Shown here: piece by piece, positions 1 through 9,659 of the stretch | Layout: each line of letters begins with the position of its first letter | Numbering within the stretch: the first letter of the stretch is position 1 | Source: Homalodisca vitripennis | Taxonomy: Eukaryota; Arthropoda; Insecta; Hemiptera; Cicadellidae | NCBI RefSeq assembly: GCF_021130785.1 | Contig: NW_025777964.1 | Coordinates: 62,001 to 126,000 of the forward strand | Direction: 5' to 3' | Length of the DNA: 64,000 nt | The notes under the pieces: generated by a model | What the model was told of the DNA's origin: nothing | Seen by the model: the letters and a program-made list of their open reading frames with translations, nothing else | The model's database searches: none | Position numbers and translations under genes: made by a program

Positions 1-2013
1 ATGAGAGGAAATAAAGTTGCCGAGAAGATGGTTCCCCGTTCTGTTAAGATGACGACCATCACCAGCCAAGTGATATCTTTTTATTGAGTCATTGGCGTCA
101 ACAAAAACCACACCGAAGTTATTGCACATGAGATCTAATTGCTCGTTAAAAAGATAAATGGATGAGTTGCTGATGTCTCCTCGCTTCAGGACTCCACTCA
201 AAATGATCCTAGATTCAGGGAACTGACCCTTAGCAACACTCAGCAGATCAGCCATGCTGTGGAGAGCAGCATTCTTTCCCCATCCACCATTATATCCAGC
301 ACCCCTATTGTACCCATTTACCAGATTATTTGTTCCAGCATAAATGAAGATAAGTTTAGGCTGGGAAGCCACATACCCCAAAAGCTTTTGCTTAATATGT
401 ACTATTTTTGCCCCGGGACAGACATCAACGGTTGCCCCATTCTCAGCACAAGGGGCACCCGCGTACCTCAACAAAGAGTCCCCAATCACCAACACCCCCA
501 CGGATGATAGACACCCAATTGAGTATGAATCAGAGCCGGCCTCTCCAGAAGTACAACAGACCCCCAAGTCAGCCTTACTAGCAACTACCTCAGTAACATT
601 ACTGCAAGATTTCATATTAATACAACTAGGCTTATGTTTATCACCTTGTGTAACTGAGGTAACATTACCTTTGGAGGACTTTCTATACTTATTATTTTTG
701 GTATTTCTCTTCCGTTTAACATTCCATTTACCAGATACATTTCTTATTACACTAACTACGCCAGAGTTTACTTCCTCCTGGTCACCAGAACCTAATAATA
801 CATCATACGGATTTTTGTGGACAAAACTAGATTTTATTTGAGCTTGTATTCTATTGGACTTTAGTTGTTTGCTATGATTGGGACCTACCCTTGTCCAAAA
901 ATTATCCTTAACCTTTGTTTTGCCTATTACAGAGTCACATTTACTATTAATAATGCTTTCAACTGAGCTACAGTTTACAGCCTCATTTCGTTCCAGGCCT
1001 ACCACAGGAATGTCAGAGGAGGTCCCCTTATTACTATTTACATTGACACCCCTTGGGTGAGGCACAAATATGTGAGAAGAAATATACCAATCATTGAAAG
1101 AAGTGTTACTTATCCTAACAGCACTACAATATCCGTCATAGAAAAGCTTGGTATTCACAAGGACATGTATACCACATTCAAAATCTTTGCTCTGTTGACT
1201 ACATTTAGTTAAAAAAACATGTTTTCCTCAAAATTAAACGTATGTACAAAAATTTTTTGGCAATGCCCAAATTAATGTTTGAAAGAGAGTCAAGACAGTG
1301 ACCAGACATAGCATTAATATCAATAAAAAGTAAACTCCAATGAGTACCATTGTCAGACTTGAGTTCCGCTCAATTATTATTTATACAAAGAAAAGCAAAG
1401 TCAAATGAGTAAAAAGAAAGATCTTTCAGTTGTTGCTTTACAACATCAGGGCTACCATGGTTAATAATTTGTGTTTTAGAGGGACCTAAAAACAAGGCTT
1501 TTGCCTTATTGCTGTCATTAAACGCATCAAAATAAGAATCCAGAATCTTGTCATCCAGCCAACGCCCAGCTTTCCATACAGAGTCATTAGCATTATTAAG
1601 CTGCGCTCTTAACTTAAGTACCTTCTTATTTTACTCTTAATTATCTTCTTCACAAATATTTAATTTCTGAATAAAAGCATCAGCCGTGGCATTTTTCTCC
1701 ATAATTAGAGATTGGAGAGACTGATTTTCCCCTATAATTTGATTTAAAGTACCTTTACATGAATTCAAACTATTTTTCAACAACATATTATCTTTTAAAA
1801 TAGAGTCTCTTTCTTCAGTGATGACATCTTGGGCGTGTAAAGAGTCGTTCATTGCAGCTCGACTAATACCTTTCACCTCCAACAGTTTATTTTCGAGAGA
1901 TAAAATGTCTGATTTGCCGGTTTCAACCAAAGACTCGAGATGATAATGCTCGAAGTTTCGTCAAGTTTTGACGTGACAACGTCTAAATTAGGTTGCGGCT
2001 CGGAGTCACTCAT
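1..2013 (-). pseudogene. Degraded coiled-coil / Ulp1-like (C48) protease / SGNH hydrolase gene, C-terminus off the window edge
   Basis: Reading starts at an ATG (2011-2013, MSDSEPQPNLDVV...). A heptad-rich coiled coil follows at about 1930-1640. A cysteine-protease region shows the C48 order: His in GTHWSLL (1340-1342), Asp in LDSL (1289-1291), then Gln (1192-1194) six residues before Cys in ECGIHV (1174-1176). The last part is an SGNH hydrolase: GDSLL (block I, 475-483), GTNN (325-336) and DGRHLN with the Asp/His pair (43-60). It is broken by a frameshift near 1940, TAA codons at 1637-1639 and 1631-1633, TGA at 1370-1372 and a second frameshift near 1205-1230. Frame 1 is then open from 1227 to base 1. 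C48 enzymes cleave ubiquitin-like modifiers, and SGNH domains are esterases also found in some retrotransposon ORF1 proteins. I infer a mobile-element gene rather than a host gene. The domain calls are strong; the element class is unknown. Confidence 0.72.
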
Positions 2014-2053
2014 GAAAAAGTGTAACGCCCGGTAACGTTACGATGCCCGTCTA

Positions 2054-2130
2054 GTGGGTCCGCCGCACGGGATCCGCACGGGATAAAGCAGATAACTGTG
2101 GGTCCGCCGCACGGAATAAAGCAGATAACT
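2054..2130. repeat. Short GC-rich tandem repeat upstream of the C48-SGNH pseudogene
   Basis: GTGGGTCCGCCGCACGG occurs at 2054-2070 and 2098-2114, each followed by ATAAAGCAGATAACT (2083-2097 and 2116-2130). The copies differ by an 11-base insertion. The repeat lies about 40-120 bp upstream of the ATG on the minus strand, where a 5' UTR or promoter of the element would be. Confidence 0.8.
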
Positions 2131-2765
2131 ATGTTTATTCGTGAAAATGTGGAGTGCTTAGATTCGTCATTTACAACAACTACAACAATAAAGGTAAATA
2201 ATTGTACACTGATATTTCATTATCGTAAACTATGATTGATTGATTAATTGTTAGATTGACACAAAAGTTGAGAAACTGAGTTTATAGGTTATGTCATACT
2301 ATTGACAAATGTTGATAGTGTTAAGTAAATAATTAGTTTAAATCACTCTGCAATCAATCGTAATTCAGTCGATTGAGAAGAAACAGCGCGAATTGCTAGT
2401 CAAACATTTAAAATAACAAATTATAACCTCTAACCTGTCATAACAGTGCGACCAAACAAACGAACTAAACCGACCGATCACCACGCGCGGAGTTAGAATT
2501 TAACTGTGTTTAGCAAGAATTTCAAATTCCAATTTTAGTAAATGTTTTATTCAACTTTACCATTTAAAATAAAAAAATTTAATTAATTTCAAATTATGTA
2601 CAATGTTTTAGTAAACAAAATATATTTCTATAGTTAAAATTTGTGCAATTCTTATTTTCATTCAATTCCTTGTTCCTATTGTGCAATTTAATAATATTCA
2701 TATCAATAAATATTCTACCGAGAAAAAGACGTTGTCACGTAAAATCTTCGCCCGTAAAACCGACT
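2131..2765. other. AT-rich stretch without recognised genes
   Basis: AT-rich sequence with one GC-richer patch at 2450-2505. No motif, RNA gene or coding frame could be supported. Confidence 0.5.
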
Positions 2766-2960
2766 TTACAGGCAACCATAATTTTTTTTAATAAGTTGGG
2801 AGACACCCGTTTCCAATTCCTGCAGTCTAGGGTCCGGACAATTAGCTTGCAATTTTTTCCAATTTAGGCAGAGTTCGGAGACAATGTTTGCAAGATTGTT
2901 TGTAGTATTTAATACACTTTCCAAATTTTCACAAGCTAACTTTGCACGAGTTACCACCAT
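2766..2960 (-). CDS. Small unclassified helical ORF or first exon (64 codons)
   Basis: The frame runs from an ATG at 2958-2960 to TAA at 2766-2768. The peptide begins MVVTRAKLACENLESV and looks mostly helical and polar, with spaced cysteines. A GTAAAG donor-like site lies at the 3' end (the TGCCT/GTAAAG junction), so it could instead be a first exon reading through the donor. I do not recognise the family. It lies between the C48-SGNH pseudogene and the transposase and may be a piece of either element's neighbourhood. Composition is more protein-like than nearby chance frames, but 64 codons is short. Confidence 0.25.
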   Translation of the reverse strand: MVVTRAKLACENLESVLNTTNNLANIVSELCLNWKKLQANCPDPRLQELETGVSQLIKKNYGCL

Positions 2961-3188
2961 TGTCAATTTATGGTAAAACGAAATCAGAAGAAAACAAAAA
3001 AATAAATGTGCCTATTAAAAACACTATTATTACAGTCAGGAAGGAATACCGGATTTCCAAGTACTCCTGAAAAAGAACATTGGCAATCAGCAATGTAGTA
3101 AGGTTGCCGCCCATAAAATGCAGGCGCAAGTGAAACCGCGCCGTAATCGGACAGGTGGCTAGGCTATCGCGCTGTAGCTGCAGGTAAT

Positions 3189-3215
3189 GTAGACTCTGAC
3201 TTGATTGCGTGCGAG
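3189..3215 (+). repeat. Copy 1 of a 27-29 bp repeat shared with 4202-4230
   Basis: GTAGACTCTGACTTG...GCGTGCGAG here matches GTAGACCTCTGACTTG...GCGTGCGAG at 4202-4230 in the same orientation, with a few differences. Both lie in GC-rich islands. Confidence 0.7.
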
Positions 3216-3791
3216 AGGAATGCGGCAGCCATTGCTGGGGCGCTTCTCCGTCACCGTCTACGACCCCAACCGAAAACATCGGTTGTGTCAACATTGACAG
3301 CCCAACCCACTGAATAGACCTCTTCATATCATAATATCAATATCATAATATCACTATTACACTATTTGTAGCCTATTCAACACATTTATTTTTTTAATAA
3401 GTAGTTTTATTTCTGGAGTAAACTTCATGACGAACACTTGATACTTGGTAATTGGCAATAAAAAACACAATTTCAAATTGAACTTTTATTATTATGTAAA
3501 CATAAACCAGAATAAGTTGTGAAATACATGAAATATATTGATAATACATTATAATAAATATGTCGATAATATAATATAATAGTTGGTGTATAATAAAAAA
3601 AAAAATAATAAACAGAGTATTTTTGTTAAATATTTTATAAACACTAAAGTGAGGAGTGGTAATTTACAGTACGGTATTTGCCGAATACATAATACATTAT
3701 TTAAGTTAAAAGTTACAAGTTGATATTTGAGGAAGTTGATTCTATTTGATTTCTAACATAAAAAAGGGAAAACAGCAGGAAAGTTTGCTAT

Positions 3792-3793
3792 TA

Positions 3794-3830
<37 letters not shown>
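3792..3830. repeat. (TA)n microsatellite, left of the transposase
   Basis: Near-pure AT dinucleotide array. A second array lies at 5812-5859, so the transposase is flanked by two (TA)n tracts. Confidence 0.95.
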
Positions 3831-3832
<2 letters not shown>

Positions 3833-4201
3833 CTCTGTATTAGTCTGTACGTTTATTATAAGAGTCGTTATTATAAGAGGTTGGTAGGCCTGGTCCTACA
3901 CTAATTGCTGTGTGGTATTTCGCTGCTTATTTAATTTTATATATTTAAATAATACGATCCGAGTGCGGAGTTTAAACGAATTCAGCGTTTACTTGAACTG
4001 TGCCCGCGGCCGTCCGGCGCCACTAAATACTCTGGATTACCGCAAGTAGTAATGCTTGTCAGGATTGGCGTTATCAGTAAAGTGTCTATTCTTGGAAATA
4101 TCGGCATGAATGGGTACCTGCAGACACGCAACGCTCAGTCGGCGCATGCGCACTAGAGTCTTCCAGCAGGCTGCCGCCGCAGGAAATTCCCCTGCCGTAC
4201 T

Positions 4202-4230
4202 GTAGACCTCTGACTTGTTTTGCGTGCGAG
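4202..4230 (+). repeat. Copy 2 of the 27-29 bp repeat shared with 3189-3215
   Basis: See the partner at 3189-3215. This copy sits about 160 bp upstream of the transposase start. The CGGCGCCAC word is also repeated around the same island (near 4015 and 4324). Confidence 0.7.
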
Positions 4231-4389
4231 GGGACACAGTGGTGAGGGGGAAGTTCCGCTCCGCGATTGGGCCAAATAGGTCGTTGCCTAGCAACCGCAC
4301 GTACTATTCATGATGTTTGTGTACGGCGCCACGGAAAGTCACTGCGCTAGCGCTATTACACGCTCAGTAGCTACTAGTTAGTTGTGAGA

Positions 4390-5783
4390 ATGGCGTCGGT
4401 GCGTAAAAGAGGACAGACTGTGCATAGTGAAGCAAGAGAAGTAATAAGGAGAGTGATAAGTAAGTGACGAAGAAGCGAGAACTGGTAATTTGCAGCACTT
4501 AATGAAACAGAGCAATTTGCGAGTCAAGAATTACATTGGTGTTTCGGTGAGGACAATTTCTAGCATTAGAAAGGAAGGAGATGCAGCTGGAGAGACACCT
4601 TTAACTACGCCTGGTAAGAAAAGGCCGTACTCGGAGGAGAAGAAATTTCATATGGATGATTTTGATAGAAGAGTCGTTCGAGATGTGGTGAGTGACTTTT
4701 ATTTAGTGAGGAAGAAAGTGCCCACTGTTCCTAAACTGTTAATTGCTTTAAAAGAAAAACTTGACTTCCCTTGGAAAGAAGAAACCCTACGAAGACTCCT
4801 GCACCAAATGGGATTTAAGTGGAAACGGTGTAACAAACTAAGAAAAATTCTTATCGAGCGGCCAGACATAGTTAATTGGCGTGCTCGTTATTTGAGAGAT
4901 ATCCAACGGTTTCGACAAGAAAAAAGACCAATATTTTACATTGATGAGACATGGGTGGACAACAATTTGACATTCGGGAAGTGCTGGAGTAGTGATGAAG
5001 TGCCTGGTGTGTTGACGAACACAAGTTCATCCAACAGACTGATTGTTGTAAACGCGGGTTCTACAGATGGATTTCTTAAAGGGGCTGCTCTAATTTTTAG
5101 GGCGGGTAAAGCGACGGGGGATTACCACGGACAAATGAATGGTAATAATTTTGAGAAATGGGCTGAAGAAAAACTCCTGCCTAACCTTACAGAAAAAAAG
5201 TGTTATTGTAATGGACAATGCACCCTATCATTGCCATCAAGAAAATAAGGTGCCAACAAAGTACGCTGTGAAAAAGGAAATGATAGACTGGCTGCAGAGT
5301 AACAACATACAATGCTCAGCAGATATGAAAAAGTTTCAGTTGTACGAGCTGATAGAAAAGCGCAAACCTAAAGAAAAAGTGTATCGCATCGACGTGGCGT
5401 TGAAGAGGCGAGGCCATGCGGTTCTCAGATTACCACCCTACATGTGTGAATTAAACCCAATTAAGCCGGCCTGGGCTAAAATCAAGAGAGTGGTGAAAGG
5501 AAACAACATAAGAGGAGACCTGTCACTAACGAAACTGGAAGAGGCAACACGAGAAGCGCAAAGTTCTGCTAGCAAGATCGACTGGGAAGGCTTCACAAAC
5601 CACACCTTGAAGCTAGAACAACACTACTGGGAACAGGACGGCTTGATGGAAGATACCATCGACAAATTCGTGATTGAGTTGGGCGGAATGGACAGCAGTG
5701 ACAGTGAAGTGTCAGATGACAGTGAGGAAGAAATATCTGACAGTGAACTGGCTCAACCTCTTCCAAGTACAAGTGATGATTAA
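4390..5783 (+). pseudogene. IS630-Tc1-mariner-type DDE transposase with long D-E spacer, two frameshifts
   Basis: The ATG at 4390 opens MASVRKRGQTVHSEAREV, which ends at TGA 4465-4467. The protein resumes in frame 2 (DEEARTGNLQHL..., from about 4466). It then shifts again at an A7 run (5192-5198), where one fewer A would restore the frame, and continues to TAA ending at 5783. Joined length would be about 460 codons, longer than a typical 340-residue mariner. Seen: a helix-turn-helix (VKNYIGVSVRTISSIRKEG), first Asp in FYIDETWVD, second Asp in VIVMDNAPYH, third acidic residue in PPYMCELNP, and an acidic serine-rich tail. 77 residues separate the second Asp from the Glu, against 34-41 in classic Tc1/mariner. 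The insertion contains a SAP-like helix pair (MKKFQLYELIEKRKP). The transposase would cut and paste its element at TA sites. No convincing terminal inverted repeats were found. Confidence 0.85.
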
Positions 5784-5806
5784 ATTGTAAGTCGTAAAAT
5801 AGCACA

Positions 5807-5811
<5 letters not shown>

Positions 5812-5859
<48 letters not shown>
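5812..5859. repeat. (TA)n microsatellite, right of the transposase
   Basis: Pure AT dinucleotide array beginning only 28 bp after the transposase stop codon, so little room remains for a 3' UTR and inverted repeat. Confidence 0.95.
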
Positions 5860-5860
<1 letters not shown>

Positions 5861-5960
5861 TCATTATCTCATCAGATGCACAATTAGTGCACTTTAATGT
5901 TTAATAGATTCCAGACGCTACACTAATAGTATTGTGAACGATTGTGAACTGGAGCTAAAC
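5860..5960 (-). repeat. Dispersed repeat, GAGTTTAGCTCCAGTT family
   Basis: The reverse complement contains GAGTTTAGCTCCAGTTCACA followed by a conserved TAGTG...GTCTGGAA region. This matches copies near 49229 and 57831 and, more weakly, 39040. Function and class unknown. Confidence 0.6.
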
Positions 5961-7500
5961 TCAATATTAATATTAATATCAATGTATAAATTTTCAAACG
6001 ATTTCTTGGCTTAAAATATGCTTATTATCATTTAAGATAGAAGCTGTTTGATAGTGCGTCAAGTATTATTAAGAATCGTTCAAAACTAAACAGGCACCAC
6101 AAGTAGATTGATTCAATAATTTATTGAATGTATTATTTATTATTAATGAATTATTATTATGTATTTTACAGAATTTATATATAGAACTTCTGTTTCGTCT
6201 AGAATTGTACCATGTTTTATTAATTGAAATAAAACCTTCAACAGAGATGATAGTTAAAATTCTGATGCCAAAACGTCTTATACTACACTAGAGAATCCAT
6301 AAATCTCCAATATTACCAATCTAGGATTAGTGCTCTATTATCGGATACCAATTTTTCATAAGACATTTAGCTATATATAATAATTACAGGTACGTTGATA
6401 TAATCTAGCTTCCCATTTTAGGGCTTCGCTTTTAATGACCATATGTGATCGAAATCAGACGTGTTACATTACTATAAACGTATTTAGTACCAACCTTTTT
6501 TTAAGGCGCAAACTAAAAGGTATCCATTCTAAATTATTTCAAAATCCGCTTAGTAACAAATGCGGCAGATCATTCACTTTATTCATAGTTTTTATCTTGG
6601 AGAGCTACATTCCAATTCACGCTATAACCGGACTTAAGCCACTAAACAAATATGTTAAGTTTAATTAGTATATTATTTTATGAAAACCTGTCCATTTGGA
6701 TCTAATTGAACTGATTATAGGGAACTGATTATTATGCTGGTTTTTCTTCAACTTAAGCGGAGTCACAGACTCTGCAGTTCTATACACATGAATGTATATC
6801 TGTTTTCTGTAAATACATCGTGTCAGGCTACACTATGTTTCAACAAAGATAGATTCGCGTTTTTTACTTCAGACTCCCCAGAAATGTAAACTATATGAAG
6901 CAATCAATTTTACATCTCACAATTGTGTTAGTTATCCCCATTTATTAAAATATGCAATTGCATACACGTGTAGTTCCAGTTCAAAGTATCTACTCTTAAC
7001 CTTACAATATTATTGCTATTTTAAATTTGTCTTATTATACAATATAATTGTTGTTTAACATACTCGTTTGAAATTATCTGAGAGGTTTTTTTTATTATCA
7101 AATAATTCAGATTTTTTAGTCCTATTCTAAAAACGTTATATATTTTGTATGGGAGAAATTATTTTACATGTTTATAGTACTTTCAAGGATGTAAAATTGG
7201 TTTAAAAGTTAAATTTAAGAAGTTATTTTTAATTTTTATAAGAAACCTAATTATCCTTTGTTTATAATTATAGCAAAAGTTTAAACGAAAGTTACCTACG
7301 AATTTGATAAGGGCAATATATAGTGCTTCACATAAACTCATAAAATACGATTTATGTCACTTTATGTCATACCGAAAGAACACTATTTTATTCACATTTT
7401 TTATCTTCTATTCTCTCATACATTTATATTAATTACACTTACGGGAACCAAAGTAAAAGATTAATACACTTTTTATATGGCATACTTTTACTGCAAATGT
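5961..7500. other. AT-rich stretch, nothing recognised
   Basis: No domain, RNA gene or repeat with an in-window partner was found. A 77-codon plus-strand frame at 6435-6668 has no protein-like pattern and is treated as chance. Confidence 0.5.
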
Positions 7501-7509
7501 TTTAAGGTA

Positions 7510-7940
7510 CAATGGGTTACAAGACTATAATATGTCATAAATATTTAAACATCGTTTCATGTTTATACATCAGCGCGCGTCTGTTTATAATTTTGCTTCA
7601 TATATTGGGGGAAAATATTCTTAGTAGGAAATCTATACCAATTTCAATGAATTGTAGTTACTTTATTTTTTTATATATTAAAGCTATTTTAATTAATAAA
7701 ATACTTATTCAAACTAAAATGCTATTCAACCCAAGGTACGGGGAAGCTTCTAAGTGTATTGGATCTCTTGGAGCAATTCCTTATGTTAGACTTCCATCAA
7801 TCTTTCCGTTGAATGGTGCTTCCTCTCTTCATTTAAACACCCAATCTGCGTTGTTCGTTTTAAGAAAATGTGTTAAAAACCAAAGATTGACATGCTAAAA
7901 TATTATGCTTCATTTAATATCTTTTTGAGATTGTCTATTG
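7510..7940 (+). repeat. Duplicated block X, copy 1 (partner 49490-49920)
   Basis: Matches 49490-49920 in the same orientation with many substitutions and small indels. Clear anchors are CATAAATATTTAAA/CATAAGTATTTGAAA, GGAGCAATTCCTTA and TCTGCGTTGTTCGT. One plus-strand frame is open in both copies (128 and 66 codons), but the substitutions do not favour silent sites, so I do not call it coding. Confidence 0.65.
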
Positions 7941-8219
7941 TACGATGACTTCAAAGGAATAAATCGTATCCACTATGAAAGTACTCTATTAATAAAATAA
8001 AGTTTATTATTAAATCCAATAAAGTAAACAAAAGTTTTCGCTATCATTTTGAAAAAAATTAAAAACATATATAATATTAATATAACTAAATAATACAACA
8101 TATTGGTATTGGTAGATTAATTAATTTAACTAACCCTAAGTAATATAGTTATACTATACGCTTTACACACCAGTGGGTCAGCGAATTTACAACATAAGTT
8201 TTCTTTTAGAAGCTGCAGT

Positions 8220-8600
8220 AAATATGCGCGATAGCATTGGCATTGGCCACGTGGCCCATGAACTTGCAACAACGATTCACATTTTTGCCAAGCGAGATAG
8301 CTATTAGAGCGGTTATCTACGCCGCGATTTACGACAGTCGTTACCGCGGAAAGAGCCACTCTAATTGTTGTGGGCTGAAACACTTTAGTTTTACCCCAAA
8401 CGGTTTAGGTGTGCCGTTTGTATTAACTTTACTGTATTAGCAGTTAGGCGATGTGGTCTATGTCAATCATGTCTCGCATGCTGATGAATAATAGATTATA
8501 AAGCAATTAAGCGTATGGGTTTTGTAAATTTTTAAAACTTGCAGCATGAACCTGAACTTCATAATGAAATGGTTAACCTAAAAAAAATGGAGTTATTCAA
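8220..8600 (+). repeat. Duplicated block Y, copy 1, with palindromic E-box (partner 50255-50625)
   Basis: The best-conserved part is at 8238-8372. It includes GGCCACGTGGCC (a CACGTG E-box in a 12-bp palindrome), AGCTATTAGA, CGGTTATCTAC and CAGTCGTTACCGCGG, followed by GCCACTCTAATTGTTGTGG. The partner at 50255-50625 keeps all of these. Base composition is more GC-rich than the surroundings. Reads as conserved non-coding DNA. Confidence 0.75.
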
Positions 8601-9060
8601 TATTCATTGTATTTTGCGTTTGATGATGGCCTACGAAACTGGTAATATTTTCAGCACAAACTTGGTTTATCAATTGAAGAGAAAAAGTTAAGAAAAGAGA
8701 TTCTATGGAATGAGAATGGCTGGTCGGAGAGTAGTCACGTCCGTGTAATATATCCCAGCAAATACCCCAGATTGTGCCTTTTGATTAATTAAATCATAGT
8801 TCACTGAACCTTGCCAAGTATTTTACAAACTTTCCCACCAAAAAGTTCTGATACAAAGGGAAATATTTCGTTTACATTTTTAACGAAACCAAAATCAGGC
8901 AAGACGTATAACTGCAGTCACGCCATTACTAAAACTACAGAATAGGCCTACGATATCCATCTCCTGAAAGTAATAAATAGTAAAGTATTTTCGTTCAAAC
9001 TGTATGTTGTTTTCCATTTAAAGTGTAACCTACAACTAAGCTAAAACATATAGAATAAAA
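8600..9060 (+). repeat. Duplicated block W/Z, copy 1, with near-invariant 57-bp core at 8731
   Basis: Homologous to 54490-54960 and 58990-59400. The core starting GTAGTCACGTCC (8731) and running through CCCAGCAAATACCCCAGATT to CCTTTTGATTA has one mismatch to each of the other two copies, while the flanks are much more diverged. This copy has a 4-base AATT duplication (TGATTAATTAAATCA) just after the core. A minus-strand frame is open across the core in all copies, but both core substitutions would change the peptide. Confidence 0.85.
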
Positions 9061-9169
9061 CAATACAATAATATCCCATCATTAATTAAATAAATTGTGT
9101 TTTTTTCCATAGCGTCACTAAGAACTGACTCAGCAAATTGGGGGATAAGAAAGTACAAAACAAGAAATG

Positions 9170-9370
9170 ATTATAATGAGTTTTTAAACCCCACATCATC
9201 TTATCATTATTGTATTATTTCCCCTTAAAGGAGGTATTACCTGAATGCTACCACATTTTCACTTACCTCTCAGTAAGTCAGTCATTAGCAATGCTTTTGT
9301 TTTGACTGTTGTGTAAATGCACTGTATTATGTTAGTGTTAAGCACCTTACTGTTGTAGGAGAAATAGAAT
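9170..9370 (+). repeat. Duplicated block V, copy 1 (partner 62155-62340)
   Basis: Shares CTCAGTAAGTCAGT, AATGCTTTTGTTTT, ACTGTA(T/C)TATGTTAG and CTTACTGTTRTA in order with 62240-62335. Indels break every reading frame between the copies, so it is non-coding. Confidence 0.7.
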
Positions 9371-9430
9371 AAATATTAATAAATTTAATTAATATATAAC
9401 ATTTCAAATTTATTTATTTTTTGTGCGATG

Positions 9431-9461
9431 CTTTTTGAAACTGAACGTTTCCTCATCAGGC
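9431..9461 (-). ncRNA. Decayed hammerhead-ribozyme-like motif of a Penelope-like element
   Basis: On the minus strand the order is CTGATGAG (9452-9459), a perfect 5-bp stem GAAAC/GTTTC with loop GTTCA (9437-9451), then an A-rich box (CAAAAA) where the hammerhead consensus has CGAAA. A CpG-to-CpA change would explain the difference. It lies downstream (minus strand) of a GIY-YIG remnant, which fits the known presence of hammerheads in Penelope-like elements. Helices I and III are not convincing, so it is at best a relic. Confidence 0.45.
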
Positions 9462-9659
9462 GACTCCACATATAAATATTTACATAGTTTTTATTACAAT
9501 TAAAATACCATATGGTGTAAATATGTAAATACAAAGATTTTGGGAATATTTCAGCCAGGATGAAAATTAAATATGGCTACGGTGTAATTTTAAAATAAAT
9601 TGAGAAGAAAGAAAACTCGAATTATCAATAGGACCCTCTTCATTTTTTACGAGTTTTTA

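Larger units (their letters stand above)
2967..4389. other. Intergenic stretch with GC-rich islands and a (TA)n array
   Basis: GC-rich islands lie at 3130-3320 and 3990-4380, separated by AT-rich DNA. Long minus-strand frames here (2968-3327 and 4037-4300) have no family resemblance and no consistent domain, so I do not call them genes. The 3990-4380 island is immediately upstream of the transposase start and probably belongs to the transposon's 5' end. Confidence 0.5.

Noticed and set aside
259..841. Plus-strand ORFs of 82 and 165 codons
   Set aside because: They lie antisense to the SGNH hydrolase frame, which explains their openness.
5185..5205. Programmed -1 frameshift at A AAA AAG in the transposase
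   Set aside because: The heptamer is in the right phase, but a -1 slip leads to a stop within four codons. The downstream frame needs a +1 change, so it is better explained as an extra A.
5593..5805. 70-codon minus-strand ORF
   Set aside because: Antisense shadow of the transposase C-terminus.
7512..7898. 128-codon protein gene in block X
   Set aside because: The duplicated copy has only a 66-codon frame with mostly amino-acid-changing differences. Composition follows the AT-rich background.
8300..8350. miRNA-like hairpin in block Y (CCGCG/CGCGG)
   Set aside because: The outer stem is not preserved in the second copy at 50330-50390.
8660..8810. Coding exon in the 57-bp core of block Z
   Set aside because: The minus frame is open, but both differences among copies change the peptide, and a 4-base insertion beside the core shifts the frame between copies.
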